Source: Arthrobacter sp. MMS18-M83
Lineage (GTDB): Bacteria; Actinomycetota; Actinomycetes; Actinomycetales; Micrococcaceae
NCBI RefSeq assembly: GCF_026683955.1
Contig: NZ_CP113343.1
Coordinates: forward strand, 3,038,001-3,102,000
Reading direction: 5' to 3'
Length of the DNA stretch: 64,000 nt
Of this stretch, positions 51,543-60,405 are shown piece after piece. The stretch's first letter is position 1, and every line of letters starts with the position of its first letter. The notes beneath the pieces were generated by a model, which ran no database searches, was not told where the DNA came from, and saw only the letters and a list, made by a program, of their open reading frames with translations. A program made the position numbers and the translations under genes.

Positions 51543-52046
51543 TTCGCTTCCGCCCTTCTCGTCGCCGTATAGGCATCGTCCCACTCCGCCGCTTCCCGGA
51601 AAAGACTTGCGCTGGCGCCCTTGGTAGGCCTTGCGGGTGGGGCGATCCGGGAGAGATTGTGGGCATCTCCTGGGATTGTCGAATCCGGCCGGGGTTGCCG
51701 ACTACCTCTTGCGTCGGTGAACTTTTCGGCCCCGCTGAATCTGTCTCTAGACCGGAACCGGCTCAGGCCCTAAGATCGCTCTGACGGCACCAGCCCTGCG
51801 CTGAGCGATGTCCGTCACGGTCTCACCCTTAAGTGTGAGCGCCGGGCCCGTTCCGCGACTCGAAAAGGTCTTGGGCGGGCCCGGTGGACCTCCGCTGGTC
51901 CGGCTAAGCGCGCCACGATTTGGGCGCGGCGCCGTTGACTACTGGGCGCGTAGGGCAATTGAAGCGATAGTTACCGAGTAATTACTCGTAGATGGTGACG
52001 CCAACCCAACAACGGAGGATGCTTGATTGTTGGGAGGAAAAAAATC
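51543..52046. other. Long intergenic region, no gene seen
   Basis: About 500 bases between divergent genes without a coding frame. It contains the perfect palindrome CGAGTAATTACTCG at 51975-51988 and a small leader hairpin, CCCAACAA/TTGTTGGG (52005-52012 with 52027-52034), next to the ribosome-binding site of the gene at 52047. Confidence 0.5.
51975..51988. promoter_or_regulatory. 14-bp palindrome upstream of the small RHH-like gene
   Basis: CGAGTAATTACTCG is a perfect palindrome in locally AT-rich DNA 59 bases before the start of the gene at 52047; it is a plausible operator for that protein or another regulator. Confidence 0.4.
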
Positions 52047-52346
52047 ATGACACGAGATGTGACTCATTTCGATCGCCTTTCGGCGTGGACCGAAAACGAC
52101 ATGAAGCCGGCCGCAGGCAAACTTTTGCGTGGCGATGACATGCTTTCCGATGCACGGGAAGGCAGCCGTCCCTCGCCCCTGGACTTCCAGATCCCTGATG
52201 AACTGGACCGCGCCTTGGAGTCGGCTTCCCAAACACTCAGCCTTACGCCCAGCGAGATCTTGCGCGAGGCCCTGTCCGAATGGCTGGGCAGCCACGGACA
52301 GCCGGCCACCGGCCATCACCCGTTCGGGAAACACACCGCGCTGTGA
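52047..52346 (+). CDS. Small protein with ribbon-helix-helix-like C-terminus
   Basis: This 99-residue protein has an N-terminal 40 residues (RDVTHFDRLSAWTENDMKPA, then a polar stretch) that are unrecognised. Residues about 45-80 (PLDFQIPDELDRALESASQT, then LSLTPSEILREALSEWL) follow the strand-helix-helix pattern of CopG/Arc regulators. GGGAGGAAAAAAATC precedes the ATG. No toxin gene follows; the next gene is convergent. It may be a small DNA-binding regulator acting on the palindrome upstream. Confidence 0.6.
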   Translation: MTRDVTHFDRLSAWTENDMKPAAGKLLRGDDMLSDAREGSRPSPLDFQIPDELDRALESASQTLSLTPSEILREALSEWLGSHGQPATGHHPFGKHTAL

Positions 52347-52381
52347 CTTGTGCCGGACTGCACGTCATGGAGCTGCAGTCC

Positions 52382-53647
52382 CTAGTGGAGGCCGCCCTGA
52401 GGTGCGTCTCCGTGGCGTGCCGATCGAAATGGCGACACCGCTAGGAAAAGCGCAGCCGCCGCGAATCCCCCGATAGCGATCCACATCGTCGGTTGGTACC
52501 CGATTAATACCGCGAGCAGACCCCCGGCGGGCGCGCCGACCACGATCATCGCCCGGTTCGCGGACCGTATGGTGGTGTTCATGCGTCCTTGGAGGTGGTC
52601 CGGAGTAACCGCCTGCCGGTAACCCATCTCGTTCGCATTGCTCAGCCCGAGGGCGAGCCCGTAGAGGGCTTGGCCCGCGGCCAACACCAGGATCACGAAC
52701 CATTTCTGGCCGCTGCCGGTGGGCACGACGGCGATGATCGCCCAAGCGATCGACATGAGGCTATTGCAGATGATCACCGCCCGTCCCGCTCCCCATCTCA
52801 TGCCGAACCTGGTGGAGAACGTACTTCCGAGCAGCCCGGCGACGCCGGCCGCGGCCAGGGTGATACCCAACTCGAACGCGGACAACTTCAGTTCCAGCAG
52901 GACGAATGCAACGAACACCGTTCCGAGGATGCTGTTGGAGAAGAACCACACGTGGGATCCGATCGCCATCGGTGCAAGAACCCGGTGCTTGTAGACCCAC
53001 CGGAGTCCTTCGGCGATCTCGGCGCGAAGATTTCGCAGGGACGCGTCAGATCTCTCCACGGGCTCCTCAACGCGAATTCGGGAGATCGCCAGCGCAGAAA
53101 AGAGATACGACACGGCGTCGGCGAGGACCGCCACGGGAGCTCCGAGAAGCGTGACCAGTCCGCCGGCTACGAGGGGACCGGAGGTTTGGGCGACAGCATC
53201 GCTTTGGTCGGCCCTGGCGTGGGCTGCCAGCAGATCCCGCTTAGCCACGATCCTTGGAAGGAACGACTGGGACGCGGCCTCACCGAAGAGGGAAAACACG
53301 CCGAAGAAGGCAACGAAGACGATCAGGAGAACGAGGTTCAGCCATCCGAGTACGTAGAGAAGCGGAACGGCCAACAGGAGGATGCCCCGTGCGAGGTCGG
53401 TTCCCACGAGTATGGGCTTCCGTTGCCGCCGGTCGACGAGCGCGCCGGCGACTAGCCCGAAAAAGAGATAGGGAAGCCACCGGGCGGCGTTCAGGAGGCC
53501 GACGTCGGTTGCAGTGCCGTGAAGCGATTCCACCACCAGGACCTGCAGGGCCAACGTGGTGATGTACGTTCCGAAACCCGACACCGTGTACGCCGACCAG
53601 AAAGCCATGTAGCCCGGAATCCGGAAAACGTCCCGAGGGCCGGGCAT
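52382..53647 (-). CDS. MFS transporter (MFS_3, exporter-like)
   Basis: The 421-residue protein has twelve membrane segments: FWSAYTVSGFGTYITTLALQ in helix 1, GLVAGALVDRRQRKPIL in the 2-3 loop, LFGEAASQSFLPRIVAKRDL and a central cytoplasmic loop EPVERSDASLRNLRAEIAEG. This resembles EntS/macrolide-type exporters of the MFS_3 group. The ATG at 53647 is preferred to a TTG at 53677. It lies 37 bases downstream of the lipoprotein gene and is possibly co-transcribed with it. Confidence 0.87.
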   Translation of the reverse strand: MPGPRDVFRIPGYMAFWSAYTVSGFGTYITTLALQVLVVESLHGTATDVGLLNAARWLPYLFFGLVAGALVDRRQRKPILVGTDLARGILLLAVPLLYVLGWLNLVLLIVFVAFFGVFSLFGEAASQSFLPRIVAKRDLLAAHARADQSDAVAQTSGPLVAGGLVTLLGAPVAVLADAVSYLFSALAISRIRVEEPVERSDASLRNLRAEIAEGLRWVYKHRVLAPMAIGSHVWFFSNSILGTVFVAFVLLELKLSAFELGITLAAAGVAGLLGSTFSTRFGMRWGAGRAVIICNSLMSIAWAIIAVVPTGSGQKWFVILVLAAGQALYGLALGLSNANEMGYRQAVTPDHLQGRMNTTIRSANRAMIVVGAPAGGLLAVLIGYQPTMWIAIGGFAAAALFLAVSPFRSARHGDAPQGGLH

Positions 53648-53684
53648 CCACGGCCAGCCCTCGGGTACGGAGCGCAAACTGCCC

Positions 53685-54026
53685 TTAGCTGCCGCAGTAC
53701 TTGCCGTAGTTGGTGCCCGCGTTTTGGTAGTCGGCCTTCAACGTGTTGAGCTTCGCGGAATCCGGGTTGTCTTTTACGGACTCGTCCAGATAGTCCACGA
53801 TTGCCTTCAGCGTGGGCTTCAGCTCATCCGAGGAAACGGCCACAATGGGGCGGATCTGGTTGGCGAACCGGATCATTCCGGTCTTGTCGGTGCTGTTCGT
53901 GGGGTTCGAGATGACGGTCTTGACCCGGCTGCACGTGTCCGCGGTGCTCAGCTGCTGCGGTGCGGAGCAGGCTGAAGCGGAGAGGAGGAGCCCGGCCGCG
54001 AGCAGGGTTGTGGTGATTTTCTTCAT
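53685..54026 (-). CDS. Small lipoprotein
   Basis: The 113-residue lipoprotein precursor has KKITTTLLAAGLLLSASAC as signal peptide, with lipobox SASAC (cysteine near residue 20). The mature part is helical and polar, with two further cysteines (TCSRVK and KYCGS) that may form a disulfide. No family was recognised. It is anchored at the outer face of the membrane; the role is unknown. Confidence 0.75.
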   Translation of the reverse strand: MKKITTTLLAAGLLLSASACSAPQQLSTADTCSRVKTVISNPTNSTDKTGMIRFANQIRPIVAVSSDELKPTLKAIVDYLDESVKDNPDSAKLNTLKADYQNAGTNYGKYCGS

Positions 54027-54128
54027 GGTTCCCTCAGTAGTTGCTGACGTTTGATTGTAAGCAGACCTCGCGTGGCGCCCAATGCGGATTCAGCGGCCGG
54101 ACCCCTCCAGTGCTTGTTTTGCGCCGGA

Positions 54129-55841
54129 TCAGCGCTGGGGGAGGACCTTGGTCCCTTCGATCTGAACTGCCTGCAGCTTGTTCGGATCCAGTCCAAGAGT
54201 CTTCAGGATGGTCGGCGCAATCTGCGTCGTCTCCACGGCGCTGGTCACTGTCCGGGCGTGTTCGTCATTGGCGCCGGAGACCACCAGCGGCACATCGCGG
54301 TCTTCCGCGCTGGCTCCGCCGTGTTCGGCGATCTTGGACTTGCCGCCGGTGTAGACCACGCCGGTCTGGGCGATACCCAGGATGTCCGGGTAACGGGAAT
54401 CGCTGGTTTGGGTGCCGAAGTAGCCAGCAACCTCGCTGCCCGCGTAGATTCCGCTCAGCCCTGATCCGGTCACCGTCTTGGCGGCGCCGTTGATGTCATT
54501 GCCAGCGGCCGAGTGCGCTGCCAGGTAGTCCTTGGCGAACTGCGCTGCTGCCTGCGAGTGGTCCGAAAGCCACAGCTGCATGATGTCGTCGTCGGTGGAG
54601 AACGCCACCAGGTCGGCGGAGCCAGGGTGCACCGACTTCCATGCTGCGTTCAGGCCGTCGATGATTGCGCCGTCAGGCACCCTAGTCAGGGCTGCCGGGT
54701 CCATCGGGGACTGTCCGTGCTTGGCTGAGAGGATCACGGTGGTGTCCTTTGCGTGGCCCGAAGCGGCCAGCGCGGATTCGAGCTTGCCCACCGAAGCGTT
54801 GACGAAGTCAAGCGCCTTGCTCAGGAGCGGACCCGGAGCGACGCCGCCCTGGAGGTAACCCCCGGTGAGGCCGTCCGACGTCGGGAGCTTCTGTGCCGTT
54901 GAGACGGACTGGAAGTTCATCCCGAAGATTGCCGGTACGGCGGCCGCCTTGGTGCCCGAATGGTCCTTGCCGCCGATTTCGTTGAGGACTGCCTGGACCT
55001 TGTAGCCGTCGTACTGCTGGGTCGCGGCGTTGTCCTTGGTCCAGTCGCCGCTAAAAGGAGCGGGGGCAATGCTGTTGATTTCGGGGGTGAACAGGTCGTC
55101 CACGCCTTTTCCGGAGGGGCCGTTCAGGATTTCGTAGGCCGGGTGCTTGTCCGACCACGCTGTGGTCAGGCCAGCGGTTTTTGCCACTTCGAAAACGGTG
55201 TTGACCTTCAAATACTGGTGCGGGTAGACCGGCTTGCAACTCGCCGGGTCAACCGGGAGGGCTGCTGGGTCAAGGAGTGCGCCGGGCTGTCCCGTCATGT
55301 TCAGGATGCTGGCCGGAAGCCCGGGCAGGCCCTGGCCGGCGTCGAGGGCGTTCGGGTTCTTGTCCGCGGCTTCGGTGAATGCCACTTCGGCGCCGGGCGC
55401 GGTGTTCTTGCAGTCGGTTGTGCCCGCGGGCAGCAGCGTCCTGTTGAAAGTGTCGTCGTAGTAGACGCCGGTGGTTCCGGGATTGCCGCCAGTCAGCTGG
55501 CCGACCATGCCGGGAAAGGAGTCCGAGGGCACCGGGGTCTGGGCATGGGTGTAGCTGGTGCCGTGATTGACGAGCGACGCAAGGGCCGACGTCGGGTGGT
55601 TCTTCACGTACAAATCCAGGTCTTTCTGGTGGAGGCCGTCCACCGAAAGCACCAGGACATGCTTTGAGGTTTCGCCCTGCCCGTCCTGCTGGCCTTGGTT
55701 GCCATCGGATCCCTGCTGGCCCTGGGCGTCCTGGCCGCGGGATGCATCGTCGGCCACCGCTGGCACCATTGCGGATCCGGCCATCAGCACGGCCCCTAGA
55801 ACCGCTGCCGCGGCAAGCCCGTTTTTCTTGGTTGTCTTCAT
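54129..55841 (-). CDS. Secreted alkaline-phosphatase-superfamily phosphodiesterase
   Basis: The 570-residue protein has a signal peptide (KKNGLAAAAVLGAVLMAGSA to about residue 31) and a glutamine/glycine-rich linker before HVLVLSVDGLHQKDLDLYVK, the metal-binding strand of nucleotide pyrophosphatase/phosphodiesterase-type enzymes. PVPSDSFPGMVGQLTGG supplies the nucleophile region, WSDKHPAYE and LSAKHGQSPMD further metal ligands, and EHGGASAEDRDVPLV the last site. It probably hydrolyses phosphoesters outside the cell. The ATG at 55841 has AGGGTC upstream. Confidence 0.85.
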   Translation of the reverse strand: MKTTKKNGLAAAAVLGAVLMAGSAMVPAVADDASRGQDAQGQQGSDGNQGQQDGQGETSKHVLVLSVDGLHQKDLDLYVKNHPTSALASLVNHGTSYTHAQTPVPSDSFPGMVGQLTGGNPGTTGVYYDDTFNRTLLPAGTTDCKNTAPGAEVAFTEAADKNPNALDAGQGLPGLPASILNMTGQPGALLDPAALPVDPASCKPVYPHQYLKVNTVFEVAKTAGLTTAWSDKHPAYEILNGPSGKGVDDLFTPEINSIAPAPFSGDWTKDNAATQQYDGYKVQAVLNEIGGKDHSGTKAAAVPAIFGMNFQSVSTAQKLPTSDGLTGGYLQGGVAPGPLLSKALDFVNASVGKLESALAASGHAKDTTVILSAKHGQSPMDPAALTRVPDGAIIDGLNAAWKSVHPGSADLVAFSTDDDIMQLWLSDHSQAAAQFAKDYLAAHSAAGNDINGAAKTVTGSGLSGIYAGSEVAGYFGTQTSDSRYPDILGIAQTGVVYTGGKSKIAEHGGASAEDRDVPLVVSGANDEHARTVTSAVETTQIAPTILKTLGLDPNKLQAVQIEGTKVLPQR

Positions 55842-56002
55842 CAGAATAAGACCCTTCGCTATGCGTTGCTCGTCGACTGAAATTGAGTCCCCGGACGATT
55901 CTTGCCGCGCGGAAGGGTGCCCGTCCCGCGGTTTTCGCGTCACCGCTGAAACGTTCACGACGGGTTCAATCAGACGTAGCCGAACTCTTCCGGAACTCAC
56001 AG

Positions 56003-56039
56003 GAAAAACCGCGTACCCCCGGGGTGACCGGGGGTACGC
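56003..56039 (-). terminator. Intrinsic terminator of the penicillin-binding-protein gene
   Basis: GCGTACCCCCGG and CCGGGGGTACGC are perfect 12-base arms around GGTGA. On the minus strand the hairpin is followed by a T-run (56003-56009), right after the PBP gene end at 56056. Confidence 0.85.
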
Positions 56040-56055
56040 GCGTTTTAGTTGAAGC

Positions 56056-58236
56056 TCACGGGGAAGGACGGGGCGTCGGCGTCGGCGTGCCCGCCATCGA
56101 TGCGGGCGGCGCCGGGAAGGCGGCCGTCGGGTAGAGCCCGGCCACTTGTGTCATGTAGTTGGCCCATTGCGGCCCGGCCAGCATGTAGCCGTCGACGGCG
56201 GTGTAGAACTTGCCGTTGATTGTCACGTTCTGGCCCGCCCGGCTCTGTCCCGCCATGGTGTCGCCGAAGAAGGACGCCGTGGCGAGCCCCGTGGTGAACC
56301 CGACTACCCAGGTGGACCCGTTGCTATTGTTCGTTCCCGTTTTCGCGGCGGTGGGGAACAGGTCCTGGACTTTGGGTTGGATGTAAATGCCGGAGCCGCG
56401 TTTGAGGACGTCTTGGAGCACCGAGTTGACCCCGCGGGCAACCTCGGGTTTGACGGCGCCCCGGCAGGAACTGGCCTGGGAGGGCAGCTTTGCACCGGCT
56501 GGGTCCACCACACTCACAATGGCGATCGGCGAGCAGTACTTGCCGTCGTTGGCGAAGGTGGCAAAGGCGTTGGCCAGCACAAGGGGAGCTACTTCGGTGC
56601 CGCCGAGGAGGTTGCCCAACTGGTGCATGTTCACTGGGGCGTTGTCCACGCCGCTGTGGAGACCCACCGCATCCACCACTCTTTGGATACCACAAAAGTC
56701 CAGTTGCGATGCCTCGGCAAAAGTGGCGGTGTTGATGGAGTTGTAGAGCCCGTAGTTGACGGGCATCGGCCGGTAGTATCCCTCATCGTTGTTGCGGAGG
56801 TCGTCCGCGGTACCGAGCCCGGCGATTTTCTGGGCCGTACTGTAGCCCCCCAGCACCTTTCCGCAGCTGGATCTCCAAGGGAATCCGAGTGGATAGACCC
56901 TGCGTGAGGCATCCACGACGGTCGTGATGGATTTGCCTTCGTTGAGCCACTCCGTGAAAGTGAACGGCTTCATGGTGGAACCCGGCTGGAACCCTCCTGC
57001 GCCGTTCAGGTCATTGCCGTTAGCGTCCACCGAATCAACGTTGAAGTTCAGCTGGGTATCGAACTTCCCGGGTTCGGGAAGGAACACCGTGTTCTGTGCC
57101 ATGGCCAGGATCTTTCCCGTGCCGGGCTGCACCGACACCAAGGAGGCGCCCCATTTGTCCGGGTTTGCCCCAGCCGTGGCGTTGACCTGCTCCTGCGCCA
57201 CTGCCTGCAATCGGCTGTCCAGGGTGGTGGTGATGGTCAAGCCGCCGCGGTAGAGCAGCTGTTCCCGGTCCGCGGGGCTGGCACCGTATGCCGGGTTGTT
57301 GAGGATCAGGTGGGAGATGTAGTCGCAGAAGTAGGGCGCCATGTCCGCGGCGGCACAGCCCTGCTTGGCAGGGGTGATGGTGAGCTTGATGGGGGTAGCG
57401 ACGGCCGCCGCGTACGCTGCCTGCTGGATCTTGTGTTGCGCCAGCATGTCGGCCAGCACGAGGTTGCGGCGTTGGATGGAGTTGTCCGGATGGACGGAGG
57501 GATCGAAGTAGCTGGGACTGTTGACCAGGCCGGCGAGCAGGGCCGCCTGTGGAAGGCTGAGGTCCTTGGCGGAGACGCTGAAGAAATGCCGCGCTGCGGC
57601 TTCGATGCCGTACGCGTCCCGGTTGAAGAACACGATGTTCAGGTAGCCCTCAAGGATCTGGTTCTTCGTGAATTTCTTCTCCAGTTCAACGGCGACCTTC
57701 ATCTCGCGCAGCTTGTCACCGAGGGTTTTCTGCCCGCTGAGCACAACCTCCTGGGTCTTGCCTGCCGCCAAGCGGGACTCGTTGAGGACGTTCGTCACGT
57801 ACTGCTGGGTCAAGGTGGACGCGCCCTCCTTGGTGCCCTTGGTCAGGTTGGACGCTAATGCCCGGAGAATCCCTTGGGGGTCAACACCGCCGTGCTCGTA
57901 GAAGCGGCTGTCCTCGACGGCGACGATCGCGTCCTTGATGTAAGGGGACATCTGGTCGAGACCGACCTTCACCCGGTTCTCGGCATAGAAAGTGGCGATC
58001 GTCTTTCCGTCAGAGCTGAGAACTTTGGTGGACTGCGACGGCGCATTGACCACCAGATCGCCCGGAAGGTTGTCAAAGTATTGAATCGAACCGCTGACGG
58101 CCATGCCGGCAGAGGCCACACCGGGAACCACCAGGCCGGCAGCCAATACTCCACATACGGCGCTCACGACAAAGAATCCGATGACCCTCCAGAGGACCGC
58201 GGCCAAACCCTTTTTTGGGTTGTTCTTCGACGCCAT
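56056..58236 (-). CDS. Class A penicillin-binding protein (bifunctional transglycosylase/transpeptidase)
   Basis: The 726-residue protein has an N-terminal membrane anchor (LWRVIGFFVVSAVCGVLAAG). The GT51 transglycosylase domain has EDSRFYEHGGVD with the catalytic glutamate, STLTQQYV and LSLPQAALLAGLVNSPS. The transpeptidase domain has SxxK in GSTMKPF, SxN in YNSINTA and KTG in AAKTGTNN. A proline/threonine-rich tail ends the protein. It polymerises and cross-links peptidoglycan at the outer membrane face. The start at ATG 58236 has a weak ribosome-binding site; a TTG at 58266 is the alternative. The gene has its own terminator. Confidence 0.92.
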   Translation of the reverse strand: MASKNNPKKGLAAVLWRVIGFFVVSAVCGVLAAGLVVPGVASAGMAVSGSIQYFDNLPGDLVVNAPSQSTKVLSSDGKTIATFYAENRVKVGLDQMSPYIKDAIVAVEDSRFYEHGGVDPQGILRALASNLTKGTKEGASTLTQQYVTNVLNESRLAAGKTQEVVLSGQKTLGDKLREMKVAVELEKKFTKNQILEGYLNIVFFNRDAYGIEAAARHFFSVSAKDLSLPQAALLAGLVNSPSYFDPSVHPDNSIQRRNLVLADMLAQHKIQQAAYAAAVATPIKLTITPAKQGCAAADMAPYFCDYISHLILNNPAYGASPADREQLLYRGGLTITTTLDSRLQAVAQEQVNATAGANPDKWGASLVSVQPGTGKILAMAQNTVFLPEPGKFDTQLNFNVDSVDANGNDLNGAGGFQPGSTMKPFTFTEWLNEGKSITTVVDASRRVYPLGFPWRSSCGKVLGGYSTAQKIAGLGTADDLRNNDEGYYRPMPVNYGLYNSINTATFAEASQLDFCGIQRVVDAVGLHSGVDNAPVNMHQLGNLLGGTEVAPLVLANAFATFANDGKYCSPIAIVSVVDPAGAKLPSQASSCRGAVKPEVARGVNSVLQDVLKRGSGIYIQPKVQDLFPTAAKTGTNNSNGSTWVVGFTTGLATASFFGDTMAGQSRAGQNVTINGKFYTAVDGYMLAGPQWANYMTQVAGLYPTAAFPAPPASMAGTPTPTPRPSP

Positions 58237-58440
58237 ATTTCCAGCTATCAACTGTGCGTGAATCAAGATTACGCCGCCGTTCCACGCATCAACTAGGCCC
58301 CGGAATCCGTGGCGGCATGGGCAACACGGTTATGTTCGTCACTTCGCCCGCGTGCTGGCGGGAATCGGCGTTTTGCCGGATGCATACTGATGATGTTCGG
58401 GTGCGCGATGGAAGGCGGTGGGCAGCCAGTGGAGACTTTG

Positions 58441-58713
58441 ATGGCTGTTGTGAGGAGCGAGTATTTTCCGGCGGGCGCGGTGCTCGTAGGCGTGGTTTTG
58501 TTCTGGACGATCGGCGTGCTTGGCGGATTGTCCTGGTTGAGCGGAGGGCAGCCTCCCGTGGCCATCCTGACGTGGATGATATTCATATACGGTGTGGTAG
58601 TGCTTTCTCCCCTCGCCGGAATCTGGGCAGCAGTGGACCTTGCCCGCCGCTGGTGGCGGAACCGCCAGGCGCGCCAGCAGCAGCCCGGAACGGCCGACGT
58701 CGAGTCTTTCTGA
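58441..58713 (+). CDS. Small membrane protein, two helices
   Basis: The 90-residue protein has two membrane helices (AGAVLVGVVLFWTIGVLGGL and ILTWMIFIYGVVVLSPLAGI) followed by a basic RRWWRNRQARQQQ tail. No family was recognised. The ATG at 58441 has GGAG nine bases before it and is preferred to upstream ATGs at 58390/58393. It lies between the PBP gene (divergent) and the dehydratase gene. Confidence 0.6.
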   Translation: MAVVRSEYFPAGAVLVGVVLFWTIGVLGGLSWLSGGQPPVAILTWMIFIYGVVVLSPLAGIWAAVDLARRWWRNRQARQQQPGTADVESF

Positions 58714-58791
58714 ATCCGGTGCGCGATAGCCTGAGGCTAGGCCCTGCCTGAAACCTGCCCAGGATCTGCCCGAACGGAACGAGGACTCCCC

Positions 58792-59724
58792 ATGATCACA
58801 CGCGTCGACGTCGATGAAGCGGCTGCCCGGATTGCCGGGAGGATCCGCCGCACTCCCGTTTTCGAGGCTGACCCGGGGACCGTACCCGGGCGGCTGTGGT
58901 TCAAATGCGAGTTCACGCAGCACACGGGTACCTTCAAGGCGAGGGGCGCCTTCAACCGCGTCCTGGCCAGCCGGGAGCGGGGCGAGCTGAAGGACGAGGT
59001 GGGAATCGTCGTCGCTTCAGGGGGCAATGCCGGGCTGGCGAATGCCTATGCCGCAGCCCAGCTTGGTGTGCCCGCAACGGTTTTTGTCCCCGAGACCGCA
59101 CCAGTCGTGAAGGTCAAGAAGCTCAAGGCCAGCGGCGCCACGGTGGTCCAGCGCGGGACCGAGTACGCCGAAGCGTTTGAAGCCGCACTGGCCTACGCCG
59201 AGGAAACCGGCGCCGTCTACTGCCACGCGTACGACCAAGCTGAAATCGCCGCTGGGGCAGGCACCGTGGGTTCGGAGCTCCTGGAACAGCTGGGCGAAAT
59301 AGACACCGTCGTGGTGGCCGTCGGGGGCGGCGGGCTCATGGCGGGAATCGCGGCCGCCGTCGAAGGACACGCCCGGGTTGTTGGCGTCGAGCCGGACAAC
59401 GCGCCCACCCTCCATTCGGCCCTGGCCGCGGGGACGCCGGTTGACGTCGCCGTTTCCGGGATCGCCGCGGATTCACTCGGCGCCCGGCAGATCGGCCGGA
59501 TCGGCTTCGAAGTGGCCCTCCGCACGGGCGTCCGGACGGTTCTGGTGTCCGACGACGACATCGCCGCCGCGCGCTCGCTCCTGTGGGAGCAGTACAGGAT
59601 CGTCGTGGAACACGGCGCGGCCGCCGCTTTCGCTGCCCTGAACTCGGGAGCCTACGCCCCGGCAGAAGGGGAACGCGTGGCTGTGATCCTTTGTGGTGCC
59701 AACACCGACCCCGCCACGGTCTGA
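58792..59724 (+). CDS. PLP-dependent threonine/serine dehydratase-like enzyme
   Basis: The 310-residue fold-type II PLP enzyme has the Schiff-base lysine in TGTFKARGA, an ASGGNAGLANAYAAAQLG substrate/cofactor loop, the phosphate-binding glycine loop VAVGGGGLMAGIAAA and a C-terminal VILCGANTDP. It lacks a C-terminal regulatory ACT domain, as in catabolic or serine-preferring dehydratases. The reaction would be deamination of threonine or serine to a 2-oxo acid. It is a single gene upstream of the adenylate kinase paralogue. Confidence 0.88.
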   Translation: MITRVDVDEAAARIAGRIRRTPVFEADPGTVPGRLWFKCEFTQHTGTFKARGAFNRVLASRERGELKDEVGIVVASGGNAGLANAYAAAQLGVPATVFVPETAPVVKVKKLKASGATVVQRGTEYAEAFEAALAYAEETGAVYCHAYDQAEIAAGAGTVGSELLEQLGEIDTVVVAVGGGGLMAGIAAAVEGHARVVGVEPDNAPTLHSALAAGTPVDVAVSGIAADSLGARQIGRIGFEVALRTGVRTVLVSDDDIAAARSLLWEQYRIVVEHGAAAAFAALNSGAYAPAEGERVAVILCGANTDPATV

Positions 59725-59820
59725 AGCGGCCTGCCCCGGCCCTGCCGCGGGCGCTCCGAAGTTGCTAAGCTCTAGCCCAAATGCCGGGGCACGCAAACCG
59801 CTTCACGAACGGACAGTGAC

Positions 59821-60405
59821 ATGACGCGATTGATCATCATGGGCCCTCCTGGCTCGGGCAAGGGTACCCAGGCTGAATACATCGCCAGGCATTTCGGCAT
59901 CCCTGCGATTTCCACCGGAGATATTTTCCGCGCCCATGTGGGAGGCAAGACCGAACTTGGGGCGGAAGCCAGCAAGTACATGGACAGCGGCGAATTCGTT
60001 CCGGATCACGTCACCAATGCCATGGTCCAGCAGCGGCTTGGCAATACCGATGCCCAGTCAGGGTTCCTCCTGGACGGCTACCCCCGCACCACCGCGCAAA
60101 TAGAGGCACTCGATGGCATTCTGGCCGGTAACCAGCAGCAGCTTGATGCGGTCGTCGAGCTGACAGTCGACGACGACGAACTGGTGGAGCGAATGCTTCG
60201 CAGGGCGCAAGAGCAGGGCCGCAGCGATGACACGGCGCCGGTGATCCGCCGTCGTCTGGAGCTCTACCGAGACGAGACACAGGCCGTGGTTGCGCGGTAC
60301 TCCGAGCGAGGAATCGTGCTCGCCGTGGATGGTTCCGGCCAGCGGGAAGAGATCACGGCCAAAGCCATTGCCGCCATTCAATCAGTGCTAGGGAAGGACC
60401 TGTGA
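59821..60405 (+). CDS. Adenylate kinase (paralogue)
   Basis: The 194-residue adenylate kinase has P-loop GPPGSGKGTQ, AMP-binding STGDIFRAHV, GFLLDGYPRTTAQIEALD and RSDDTAPVIRRRLELYRDET. It is the short form without the long zinc-type LID insertion, which is usual for actinobacteria. It is away from the ribosomal-protein cluster where the housekeeping gene is normally found, so it is probably a second copy. Its stop overlaps the GTG start of the GH15 gene, an unusual coupling of nucleotide kinase and glycosidase. Confidence 0.88.
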   Translation: MTRLIIMGPPGSGKGTQAEYIARHFGIPAISTGDIFRAHVGGKTELGAEASKYMDSGEFVPDHVTNAMVQQRLGNTDAQSGFLLDGYPRTTAQIEALDGILAGNQQQLDAVVELTVDDDELVERMLRRAQEQGRSDDTAPVIRRRLELYRDETQAVVARYSERGIVLAVDGSGQREEITAKAIAAIQSVLGKDL

